Positions 18,135-26,239 of a stretch of DNA of 64,000 nt are shown here, one piece after another. Positions within the stretch are counted from its first letter, which is position 1. Each line of letters starts with the position of its first letter. The position numbers were made by a program, and so were the translations under genes. The stretch lies in NCBI RefSeq assembly GCF_001424835.1, contig NZ_LMCQ01000020.1:187384-251383 (forward strand), given 5' to 3'. Under the pieces are notes generated by a model. It saw only the letters and a program-made list of their open reading frames with translations, had not been told where the DNA came from and made no database searches. Source of the stretch: Variovorax sp. Root318D1. Lineage in GTDB: Bacteria > Pseudomonadota > Gammaproteobacteria > Burkholderiales > Burkholderiaceae_C.

Positions 18135-20462
18135 ATGGACATCGAATCACTCTCCGCCATGCGCGAAGCCGCGCTCGACTACTTCGTTCGCAGCCGTTCG
18201 ATCCAGCGGCGGCGCGAGCGCATGGAGCGGCCCGACGCCGACGAGGCGCAGGGCTGGAGCGCCATCGCCGAACTGGGGTGGACCGGCATGCTCGCCCCCG
18301 AATCCGCGGGCGGCCTGGGCCTGGATCTCGCGGGCGCGGCGCAAATCCTTCGGGCCGCGGGCGAGCACGTCGCGCCCGAGCCGCTACTGGCAGTGGCCGG
18401 CCTCAGTGCACTGCTGCTTGCTCGGCTCGGCACGCCGCGCGCAGAGGCGCTGCTGGCGGAGTTGGTGGCGGGCCGCAGCCTGCCTGCGCTGGCTTGGCAG
18501 GAGAGCGCGGGCGACCTGAGCGCCGTACCCCTGGCCTGCGGCTGCGAGCCGCGCGCGGGGCATGCCGGCGGCGTGCTGCTGCAGGGCGAAAAGCTCATGG
18601 TGTTGCCCGGCGCGGCGGCCAGCGGCTGGCTGGTATCGGCGCGCGGCAGCGACGATGCGGTGTTGCTTTGGGTGCCACGCGGGACCGCCGGCGTGAGTGA
18701 AACGCTAGTGCCGCTGGTGGACGGCGGGCAGGCCGCGAACCTGCGCTTCGAGCAGGTGGCGCTGCCGTCGGAATCGGTGCTGGCCGAAGGGCCGGCCGCG
18801 CAGGACGCGCTGCGCCAAGCGCTCGCAGCCGGCCAGATCCTGCAGGCGGCCGAGCTGTTGGGCGTGGGGCAGGCCATGCTCGCGCAGACGCTGGCGTATC
18901 TGCGCACCCGTTGGCAGTTCGGCAAACTCATCGGCAGCTTTCAGGCGCTGCAGCACCGCTGCGTGGACATGTTCATTCATCTCGAAGTGGCGCAGGCTGC
19001 GCTCGACGAGGTGCTGGCACTGGCGAGTCAGGCGCTCACCGCCGAGCGGCTCGAAGCCGAAGCCAGCCGTATCAATGCCCGCTGCACCGCCGCCGCGCTG
19101 CAGGCCTCGCGCACGGCAGTGCAGCTGCACGGCGCCATCGGCTACACGCAAGAGTGCGACCTGAGCCTCTACTACAAGCGCACGCTGTGCCTTGCGGCGT
19201 GGCTCGGCAATGCAGCTGCGCACCAGCGGCGCCATGCCGCACTCGCCAGTGGCGTGGAAGCGCGGACCAGCGTCGCCGAATGGCAAGGCGAGTTTCCGCG
19301 CAGCGCCGACTGGGCTGCGATGCCCGAGGCCGAGTTCCGGCGCATGGTGCGCGCCTTTCTGCAGCAGCGCTATCCGCAGCACCTGCGCTACCTCTCGCAC
19401 CGTGCGCGCTGGAGCGAGATCCGAGAGTGGTACCTCACGTTGTCGGAGCAAGGCTGGATCGCGCCGGCCTGGCCTCAGACACATGGCGGGATGGGGCTGC
19501 CCGCGGACAAGCTCATCGCATGGATCGAGGAAGTCGAGCAGTACGGCGTCGCACGCGCGCCGGACCAGGGCATCGTGATGATCGGACCGCTCCTGATCCA
19601 GCACGGCACGCCCGAACAGCAGCAGCGCTTTCTGCCGCGCATCCTCCGCGGCGAGCATGTGTGGTGCCAGGGTTATTCGGAGCCCAACGCGGGTTCCGAC
19701 CTGGCCGGGCTGCGCACCGAGGCCGTGGCGGGGCGCGACGCCGAGGGCGATCACTTCATGGTCAACGGCCAGAAGATCTGGACCACGCTGGCGCAGGACG
19801 CCAACCACATCTTCATGCTCGTGCGCACCGACAAGGCCGCGCGCAAGCAGGAGGGCATCAGTTTCCTGCTGTGCGACCTGCGCACGTCGGGCATCACGGT
19901 GCGCCCGATCCACACGCTCGCGGGCGAGCCCGAGTTCTGCGAGGTGTTCTTCGACAACGTGCGCGTGCCGGCCGAGAACCTCGTGGGCAAGCTGCATGGC
20001 GGCTGGACCATTGCGAAGGCGCTGCTGGGCTTCGAGCGCATCTTTCTTGGCAGCCCCAAGCAGTCGCAGTACGCGCTGGGCCAGCTTGCGCGGCTGGCAG
20101 AGGCGCGGCGTCTCTTTGCCGACCCGGTGTTCGCGCAGCGCTTTGCGGCACTGCGGCTCGACGTGCTCGATTTGTCGGCGGCGTACACCGGTTTTGCCGA
20201 CATCGTGCGCGCGGGCAAGCCGCTTCCGGCTTCGGTGTCGCTGTTGAAGATCTGGGCCAGCGAAACCTACCACCGCATCGGCGCATTGCTGGTCGAGGCA
20301 GGCGAAGAGCAGGGCGCGGTCGCGGGCGACCAGGTGCTCGACGGCCAGAGCTTCAATGTGCTGTCCCCGCTGATCGGCTCGACGGCCGCAATGATCTACG
20401 GCGGCACCAACGAGATACAGCGCAACATCCTCGCGCGGCAGGTTCTGGACCTGCCGACCTGA
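18135..20462 (+). CDS. tandem (fused) acyl-CoA dehydrogenase
   Basis: A 775-residue protein made of two acyl-CoA dehydrogenase units. The first (residues 1 to about 380) is divergent in its N-terminal half but keeps the TRWQFGKLIGSFQALQHR segment and the HGAIGYTQECDLS segment. The second (about 390 to 775) is canonical: YSEPNAGSDLAGLRTEA, then MVNGQKIWTTLAQ and a C-terminal YGGTNEIQRNILARQ. Fused pairs like this resemble the heteromeric FadE enzymes of steroid side-chain degradation, in which two different subunits share FAD sites. The ATG at 18135 is preferred over an earlier ATG that lies in the divergent promoter region. It leads an operon with a Bug receptor and a ligase. Confidence 0.9.
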   Translation: MDIESLSAMREAALDYFVRSRSIQRRRERMERPDADEAQGWSAIAELGWTGMLAPESAGGLGLDLAGAAQILRAAGEHVAPEPLLAVAGLSALLLARLGTPRAEALLAELVAGRSLPALAWQESAGDLSAVPLACGCEPRAGHAGGVLLQGEKLMVLPGAAASGWLVSARGSDDAVLLWVPRGTAGVSETLVPLVDGGQAANLRFEQVALPSESVLAEGPAAQDALRQALAAGQILQAAELLGVGQAMLAQTLAYLRTRWQFGKLIGSFQALQHRCVDMFIHLEVAQAALDEVLALASQALTAERLEAEASRINARCTAAALQASRTAVQLHGAIGYTQECDLSLYYKRTLCLAAWLGNAAAHQRRHAALASGVEARTSVAEWQGEFPRSADWAAMPEAEFRRMVRAFLQQRYPQHLRYLSHRARWSEIREWYLTLSEQGWIAPAWPQTHGGMGLPADKLIAWIEEVEQYGVARAPDQGIVMIGPLLIQHGTPEQQQRFLPRILRGEHVWCQGYSEPNAGSDLAGLRTEAVAGRDAEGDHFMVNGQKIWTTLAQDANHIFMLVRTDKAARKQEGISFLLCDLRTSGITVRPIHTLAGEPEFCEVFFDNVRVPAENLVGKLHGGWTIAKALLGFERIFLGSPKQSQYALGQLARLAEARRLFADPVFAQRFAALRLDVLDLSAAYTGFADIVRAGKPLPASVSLLKIWASETYHRIGALLVEAGEEQGAVAGDQVLDGQSFNVLSPLIGSTAAMIYGGTNEIQRNILARQVLDLPT

Positions 20463-20508
20463 TCGATGTGAGATGCGGCCGAAGAAATACACAACAGGAG
20501 ACAACCCC

Positions 20509-21504
20509 ATGCAATCGATCAACTTCACACGGCGCCATGCCATGGCCGCGATGGCCGCTAGCGCACTCGGCGCCGCGTTGCCTTCGCGCGCCTTGGCACA
20601 GCAGCAACCACAGCAGCTGCCGCCGCTCATCAAGCTGGTGGTCGGCTACTCCGCAGGTGGTCCGGTCGACGGCGCAGCACGGCTGCTCGCGCCGGCGCTC
20701 GCCCAGGAGCTCGGCACGCAGGTCATCGTGGACAACCGCCCGGGTGCCAGCGGCTCGGTGGGCGGCGACGCGGTGGCCAAGGCCGCGCCCGACGGCGCCC
20801 TGCTTTTCTTCGGCGCGAGCCCGACGATCACCATCAATCCGAACATCCAGCGCAAGATGCCCTTCGACCCGATGAAGGATCTGACCCCCATCGCGCCGTT
20901 GGTCGATTACACCAACGTGCTCGTGGTCAACAAGGATCTGCCCGTGCAGAGCGTGGCCGAACTGCTGGCCTATGCGAAGGCACAGCCGGGCAAGCTGTTC
21001 TATGGCTCGGCCGGCATTGGCGCATCGAACCACCTGAGCGGCGCGCTGCTCGAGAAGATGACCGGCGTGCAGCTGACGCACGTGCCGTACAAGGGCAGCG
21101 CCCCCGCGCTGGCCGACGTGATGGGCGGCACCGTGCCCATGATGTTCGACATCATCGCCACCTCGCGGCCCTTCATACAGTCGGGCAAGCTGCGTGCGCT
21201 GGCCGTCACCTCGCGCCAGCGCAACCGCATGCTGCCCGATGTGCCGACCATGATCGAGTCGGGCGTGGCCGGCTACGACGTGGGCGGCTGGTTCGGCCTC
21301 TATGGACCCGCGCGCATGGACCCGGCGCTGGTGGCCCGCATCAATGCGGCCGCGCACAAGGCGCTGGCGCGCGAGGACATTGCCAATCGGCTGCGCGAAC
21401 AGGGCTACGAGGTCTGGAGCGGCGGCGCGGATCTGCTGGCGGCCAAGGGCCAGGCTGACCGCAAGCTCTGGGCCACGGCGTCCAAGGGCATCGAGGCGGA
21501 ATAG
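20509..21504 (+). CDS. Bug-type tripartite tricarboxylate transporter receptor
   Basis: A 331-residue periplasmic receptor. The N terminus has TRRHAMAAMAAS followed by an ALA-Q cleavage region; the paired arginines could fit a Tat-like signal, but Sec is equally possible. The Bug core shows IKLVVGYSAGGPVDGAA and VDNRPGASGSVGGD. The gene starts after an ACAGGAG ribosome site and its stop lies three bases before the ligase gene. The operon context suggests it binds the acid degraded by the neighbouring CoA enzymes, but this is an inference. No membrane partner is nearby. Confidence 0.9.
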   Translation: MQSINFTRRHAMAAMAASALGAALPSRALAQQQPQQLPPLIKLVVGYSAGGPVDGAARLLAPALAQELGTQVIVDNRPGASGSVGGDAVAKAAPDGALLFFGASPTITINPNIQRKMPFDPMKDLTPIAPLVDYTNVLVVNKDLPVQSVAELLAYAKAQPGKLFYGSAGIGASNHLSGALLEKMTGVQLTHVPYKGSAPALADVMGGTVPMMFDIIATSRPFIQSGKLRALAVTSRQRNRMLPDVPTMIESGVAGYDVGGWFGLYGPARMDPALVARINAAAHKALAREDIANRLREQGYEVWSGGADLLAAKGQADRKLWATASKGIEAE

Positions 21505-21507
21505 CCG

Positions 21508-23004
21508 ATGGCACCTACGCGAATTCACGAACTGCTCGAGACGCGCGCCTTGCGCACGCCCGAAACGGTCTTTCTCTTCGAGCCGGCGGGCACCGTGTCG
21601 TATGCCGGGTTGCAGGCCATGGCCGAGGCGGCCGCGCAAGACCTGCTGGCCGTCGGCGTGCGGCCGACCGACCGTGTGCTGCTGGTGGCCGAGAACTGCG
21701 TCGCTCACATCGCGCTGCTCATGGCGTGCAGCCGTGTTGGTGCGTGGTCGTGCGGCGTCAACGCGCGCATGTCGCCGGGCGAGATCGCGGCCATTGCAGA
21801 GCGCGCCGACGCGCGGCTGTGCTACTTCACGGCCGATGCTTCGGACGCCGCGCGCCAGCATGCGAGCCGCGCCGGCGCGGTGCCCTGCGCGCTGCCCGGC
21901 GTGATGCGCTCGGCCGTGCGCGCCGAAGCCCGGCCGGAGACCGATCCCGCGCTGGCGGACACGGCCGCCATCATCTTCACCTCGGGCACTTCGGGCACGC
22001 CGAAGGGCGTGATGGTGTCGCACCACGGGCTGCTGCATTTCGGCCGCGTCTCGGCGCGCGCGCGCTCGTTGGGTGAACGGGACCGGGTCTACGCTTTCCT
22101 GCCGATGACTCACATCTTTGGCATTGGCACGGTTCTCGTTGCCGCGCTCACCGGCGGCGCCGCGCTGGTGCTGCGAGCGAGCTTCTCACCGGCCGACATG
22201 CTGCACGCACTGGAACACGATGAGGTGTCGAACCTGCTGGGGCCGCCCACGATGTATGCGCGCCTCTTGGCCCACATCGAGGCGGAGCGCATCGTGCCGT
22301 GCTTTCCGGCGCTTCGCTATGTGTATACCGGCTCGGCGCCGCTCGACCTGGGACTCAAGCAGCGCGTGGAGACGCTGTTCGGCCAGCCGCTGCATTACGG
22401 CTACGGCCTGTCGGAGTACGCAGGCTCGGTGTTCCTCACGCGGGTCGAGGCGCCGCGGGCGGACACGGCGGCGGGCTATGTGGTCGAAGGCGGAGAGGCG
22501 CGCATCATGGACCCCGATCGAAAGGATCTCGTGCCGGGCGAAACCGGCGAGATCTGGCTGCGCGGGCCCGGCCTGATGCTGGGCTACTTTCGCGATGCCG
22601 CGGCCACGGCGCAAGTCATGCGGCCGGGCGGCTGGTATGCGAGCGGCGACCTCGGGCGCTTCGACGCGGACGGCGCGCTGTTCGTGGTCGGGCGGCTCAA
22701 GGAAATGATCATCCGCTCGGGCTTCAACGTGTATCCCGCGGAGATCGAAACCGTGATTGGCCGCTTTGCAGGCGTGCACCTTTGCGCCGTGGTGGGCGTG
22801 CCCGAAGCCGACGGCAACGAGCAGATCGTCGCGTTCCTCGAGATGAAGCCTGGCGCGGCGCTTGACGAGCCCGCGTTGCGCGCTTACATGGCGGAACATC
22901 TGTCGCCCTACAAGCGGCCCGCGCGCATCGAGACCATCGACGCGATGCCCACGACGGCCAACGGCAAGGTGCTCAAACGCGAGCTGCAGGCGCGCTGCGG
23001 CTAA
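21508..23004 (+). CDS. acyl-CoA synthetase (AMP-forming ligase)
   Basis: A 498-residue ANL-family enzyme activating a carboxylic acid to its CoA thioester through an acyl adenylate. The P-loop-like motif is IIFTSGTSGTPKGV (about residue 155). The C-terminal hinge and catalytic lysine regions are GRLKEMIIRSGFNVYPAEIE and TANGKVLKREL. It closes the operon with the fused acyl-CoA dehydrogenase and the Bug receptor. Together they look like uptake, activation and oxidation of one acid. The substrate is unknown. Confidence 0.93.
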   Translation: MAPTRIHELLETRALRTPETVFLFEPAGTVSYAGLQAMAEAAAQDLLAVGVRPTDRVLLVAENCVAHIALLMACSRVGAWSCGVNARMSPGEIAAIAERADARLCYFTADASDAARQHASRAGAVPCALPGVMRSAVRAEARPETDPALADTAAIIFTSGTSGTPKGVMVSHHGLLHFGRVSARARSLGERDRVYAFLPMTHIFGIGTVLVAALTGGAALVLRASFSPADMLHALEHDEVSNLLGPPTMYARLLAHIEAERIVPCFPALRYVYTGSAPLDLGLKQRVETLFGQPLHYGYGLSEYAGSVFLTRVEAPRADTAAGYVVEGGEARIMDPDRKDLVPGETGEIWLRGPGLMLGYFRDAAATAQVMRPGGWYASGDLGRFDADGALFVVGRLKEMIIRSGFNVYPAEIETVIGRFAGVHLCAVVGVPEADGNEQIVAFLEMKPGAALDEPALRAYMAEHLSPYKRPARIETIDAMPTTANGKVLKRELQARCG

Positions 23005-23129
23005 AGCGTCTCCCAGCCTCGCGCCGGTTTCGGACATTTCCTGCAAGGAGCCGCGCCGCCGTCCGCCAGTCCCGACGAGGATGCGCGCGCATTGTTCCTG
23101 CATCGTTCAGAAAATACAGGAAGCACGCC

Positions 23130-23309
23130 ATGGCAGACGACCTGAGCAAGCGCGGCCCGCAGGACCAGACCCGAATCAATGTCAATGAGCCGCACGAGGT
23201 GCGCTACTGGACCCAGACGCTGGGCGTGACCGAGGCGCAACTGCGCTCGGCCGTCGCAGCCGCGGGCGTCCAAGTAAAAGACGTGCGGGTCTATCTCGGC
23301 AAACCCTGA
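23130..23309 (+). CDS. DUF3606 domain protein
   Basis: A 59-residue protein beginning MADDLSKRGPQDQTRINVNE, followed by EVRYWTQTLGVTEAQLRSA and ending VYLGKP. This is the usual DUF3606 pattern: a short cytoplasmic protein of unknown function, often stress-linked in proteobacteria. An AGGAAG ribosome site lies just upstream. It follows the ligase gene by 125 bases and is probably transcribed on its own. Confidence 0.8.
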   Translation: MADDLSKRGPQDQTRINVNEPHEVRYWTQTLGVTEAQLRSAVAAAGVQVKDVRVYLGKP

Positions 23310-23362
23310 TCCAATCCGCTGCCTTTGCCGCGGCTGTGCACCCGGGGCGCGATCGCGGATCC

Positions 23363-23390
23363 CCGGTGCGTAGGTACGCTCCTACACCCG
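23363..23390. repeat. extended hairpin in intergenic region
   Basis: The core arms GTAGG and CCTAC (23370-23374 and 23381-23385) pair around TACGCT, and CCGG/CCGG extends the stem outward. It lies between the DUF3606 gene and the histidine-kinase-like gene. No T-tract follows, so it is not a classical terminator. The role is unknown. Confidence 0.45.
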
Positions 23391-23541
23391 GCCATCGAGG
23401 GGGGCCCGATACTTCCTGCCATCTTCCTCGCTTCAGGACGCACAAAGTGAACGTGCCCATTGCCGACCCCAGATTCGCAGGCCGCGGCAGCCTGCACGCC
23501 TGCACACAGCAAGAGGCGAAGCCTTCGGCTGCCGCCGCGCA

Positions 23542-24219
23542 ATGAAGGCCTCGCCCGGAGCCCGCAGCTGGATTGCCGCCGGCGTGCGCCACGAACTCCT
23601 CACCCGCGCCTTGCCGGCCTTGCGGCACGACATGGCCGCGCCGGTGTCGGTGATACGCATGGCGCTGCTGATGCTCAAACGTCAGATGGGCGCGCCGTCC
23701 ATCGATGCTGCGGCCTGCGAGGAACGCGTTGCGCTCATCGACAACCAGGTGTCCGAACTGGTGGAAGGCATTCGTTCGTTGCGCGATTGGGAACTCGCCA
23801 CGGTGGACGACGGCATCACGCGCAGCGCACTGGTGGCGCAGTGCGTGGGCTTGATGCGGGCTGCCTTCGACATGCACGGCGTGGCGATCGATGTCGATAC
23901 CGCACTCGAGCCGCAGCCGAACGAATCCCGCCGTCCCCAGGGGGCCGCGCTGCGCTACCTGTTGCTGGGCGGACTCGGATATCTGCATGATGGCGCCTCC
24001 GACGCCGGTGCGATCCGCATCGAGGCCGATGGAGACGATGCCCTGCGGTTGAGCGCCTTGCCGCGCGAGTCCAGTGGCGTGAGCCCGGTGCTCGATGCGC
24101 ACCGTGCGCCGCGCGCGCTGGCCATCGATGCGATAGCGTTGCAAAGCCTTGCCGAAGACCTGGGCTACACCGTGGCGCTGGAGCGTGACAGCGTGCGGTT
24201 CCCGCTTGCGACGGGCTGA
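23542..24219 (+). CDS. histidine-kinase-like protein with degenerate ATPase domain (unknown function)
   Basis: A 225-residue protein. Residues 20 to 75 resemble a dimerisation and phosphoacceptor helix pair: LRHDMAAPVSVIRMALLML has the histidine and proline spacing of an H-box. The rest looks like a remnant of a GHKL ATPase domain: AALRYLLLGGLGYLHDG stands where the N box should be but lacks its asparagine, no clear G boxes are seen, and the C-terminal strand region ends LGYTVALERDSVRFPL. No sensor, membrane or receiver domain is present. The size and layout recall histidine phosphotransferases such as ChpT, but the match is by eye only. No ribosome site is clear and the start is uncertain. 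Confidence 0.55.
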   Translation: MKASPGARSWIAAGVRHELLTRALPALRHDMAAPVSVIRMALLMLKRQMGAPSIDAAACEERVALIDNQVSELVEGIRSLRDWELATVDDGITRSALVAQCVGLMRAAFDMHGVAIDVDTALEPQPNESRRPQGAALRYLLLGGLGYLHDGASDAGAIRIEADGDDALRLSALPRESSGVSPVLDAHRAPRALAIDAIALQSLAEDLGYTVALERDSVRFPLATG

Positions 24220-24237
24220 AGTTTTCGCGATTCTTTT

Positions 24238-25488
24238 TTATCGGGCAGCCGTGGGCTTTGCGCTTGGCTTTGCACTTGCCTTGCGTGCCTTGCCGAGCTC
24301 ACGAAGCTCGCGCGCCTGGACCTGCCGATGCATCCGCAAGAAGGCAAGCAGCCGCTGTTCCGCCGCGTGGAGTCCGCGCGTCTTGCGGGCCGCAGTGCGG
24401 GCCGTCATTTTTCGCAGCACCTCCGACGAAGGATCTTCATCGTCGCCCGCAAGCGCACTGCCCAGCGCCAGCACGGCCGGGTGAACATAGGCCTTCTTGC
24501 ACACGGCGGGTGTGTTGCCGAGCTGCTTTGCCACCGCGGCCAGGATCTCCTTGGCGCTGTAGCGGCTGCCGTCGGCAGCGGTACGGCCCGGCTCGCACGC
24601 GAGCCGCGTGAGTTCCAGCGCCTGCACGGTGCCGTGCCAGGTGCGAAAGTCCTTCGCGGTGAAGCGCTCGCCGGGCGACGCGTCTGCGATGTAGTCGTTC
24701 ACGTCGGTGGACGACACGCTGCGAAGCTGGCCGTCTTCTTCCTGGTACTGGAACAGCGCCTGGCCGGGCAGCTGCTGGCACTGGCGCACCACCTTCGCCA
24801 CGCGCGGATCGTCCAGCAGGGCCTCGTGCATCACGCCGCTCTTGCCCCGAAACCGCAGCCGGAGCGCCGCGCCCCGCACAGCCGCGTGCCGGTTGCGCAG
24901 CGTGGTGAGGCCAAACGAACCATTGCTGCTCGCGTACTCCTCATTGCCCACGCGCAGCAGCGTGGTGTCGAGCAGCCGCACCAGCGCCGCCAGCACCCGC
25001 TGGCGCCCGGGTGCTGCCGTGGTCGCGCCCGCGCCTTGCTGCAGGTCGCGCGCCACGCGGGCGCGAATGCGCGGCAGCGCGAGCCCGAAGGCCTCGAGGC
25101 GTTCGAACTTGGTTTCGTCCTTGAAGAGCCGCCAGTCGGCGTGGTAGCGGTACTGCTTGCGGCCCCGGGCATCGATGCCGGTGGCCTGGAGGTGGCCGTT
25201 GGGCAGCGGGCAGATCCAGACCTGGCTGTAGGCCGGCGGAATAGCGAGCATGCGGATGCGAGAGAGCTCGTCCGCATCGCGGACCCATCGGCCCTCTGCG
25301 TCGCGGTAGCGAAAGCGCTCGCCCTGCTTCAGGCGCCGGATGCCGGGCATGTCGGGATTCACATAGACCAGGCCGTTGGCGATCGGCGTCGGCTTCGAAG
25401 GCGGTGTGGGCGACGAGAGCAGTGTGGAGCGGGCCGGCATGGGGTTCGGGTGGTGACGGTACCCAGCGCTTGTGCCTGCACCGGCCAT
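24238..25488 (-). CDS. DNA topoisomerase IB
   Basis: A 416-residue type IB topoisomerase of the bacterial/poxvirus kind, relaxing supercoils through a 3'-phosphotyrosine. The N-terminal part contains GLVYVNPDMPGIRR; the catalytic domain has TLLRVGNEEYASSNGSFGL (first arginine), FRGKSGVMHE (lysine) and the tyrosine in VCKKAYVHPAVL. The C terminus is a basic Lys/Ala/Pro tail. The ATG at 25488 is preceded by AGGAAG although spacing is tight; an internal ATG 16 codons later is possible. It is convergent with the kinase-like gene. Confidence 0.9.
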   Translation of the reverse strand: MAGAGTSAGYRHHPNPMPARSTLLSSPTPPSKPTPIANGLVYVNPDMPGIRRLKQGERFRYRDAEGRWVRDADELSRIRMLAIPPAYSQVWICPLPNGHLQATGIDARGRKQYRYHADWRLFKDETKFERLEAFGLALPRIRARVARDLQQGAGATTAAPGRQRVLAALVRLLDTTLLRVGNEEYASSNGSFGLTTLRNRHAAVRGAALRLRFRGKSGVMHEALLDDPRVAKVVRQCQQLPGQALFQYQEEDGQLRSVSSTDVNDYIADASPGERFTAKDFRTWHGTVQALELTRLACEPGRTAADGSRYSAKEILAAVAKQLGNTPAVCKKAYVHPAVLALGSALAGDDEDPSSEVLRKMTARTAARKTRGLHAAEQRLLAFLRMHRQVQARELRELGKARKASAKPSAKPTAAR

Positions 25489-25548
25489 TGCTTCCTGTAG
25501 GACGCCGCAATCGACGCTGGTGCGATGGAGGCTCTTTGTTCCCGTGCG

Positions 25549-26229
25549 TCAGTGCCGCACGGGCTCCAGGTGCCAGGTCACGTTGAAATCGAACGGCGTC
25601 CAGCGGCTCACCGTGACGCCTGCGCGCTGCAGGGCGCGGCCGGTCCAGGTGTTGCAGGTCTCGAAGAGGTGGTAGCCGCCTTCGGCTTCATAGAAGGCGT
25701 CGTCGTTGCCGTAGTGCGCCCCCGCAATGGGCACCGCGTGGCCCGAGGGCAGCGATGCACGCACAAAATCCACGAGCTGCGCGTACTGCGCCTGCGAGAG
25801 CGGCAGCAGGTAGGCGCCGTGCCGCAGCTGCGCGCGGCGCAGATAGGTCACGTGCAGCAGCGCACGGTTGCCGCCTAGCATGGCGCCGAACGCGCGCGAT
25901 GCGGTCAGGTCGGCCCAGGTGGGCGTGTTCAGGTAGAACTCGCGGTCGCCCCAGCCGATGGCGATGAATTCCGCGTCCGGCGGCACGGACTTGAAGTGCC
26001 CGAACGGAAAGAGCTGCCGCCAGTCGATGGCCTCCGAGCGGATCGGAAATACCAGGTCGGTGTGCACGCCGTTGCTCAGCACCCAGGCCTGCACAGCAGG
26101 CGCCTGCGTCGGCGGCGCTTGCGCATTGGCCGGCCAGAACATCAGCGCACAGGCAACCGCCACGTACAGCGCCGCCGCAACCATGAACCCCAGCAGCGTG
26201 AATGCGAAGCGCCGGAGCCAGCGTTTCAT
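25549..26229 (-). CDS. TIGR02117/DUF2459 family membrane-anchored protein
   Basis: A 226-residue protein. The N terminus has basic residues then a single transmembrane segment (FAFTLLGFMVAAALYVAVAC), leaving a periplasmic domain. That domain contains NGVHTDLVFPI, AIGWGDREFYLNTPTW and FETCNTWTGRALQRAG, which are typical of the DUF2459 family. The NGVHTDLV histidine and CNTW cysteine look like a cysteine-peptidase-type pair, but no activity is known. It starts ten bases after dinB on the same strand, so the two form an operon. Homologues often lie near urease genes, which are not seen here. Confidence 0.8.
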   Translation of the reverse strand: MKRWLRRFAFTLLGFMVAAALYVAVACALMFWPANAQAPPTQAPAVQAWVLSNGVHTDLVFPIRSEAIDWRQLFPFGHFKSVPPDAEFIAIGWGDREFYLNTPTWADLTASRAFGAMLGGNRALLHVTYLRRAQLRHGAYLLPLSQAQYAQLVDFVRASLPSGHAVPIAGAHYGNDDAFYEAEGGYHLFETCNTWTGRALQRAGVTVSRWTPFDFNVTWHLEPVRH

Positions 26230-26239
26230 CACGGCTTCT

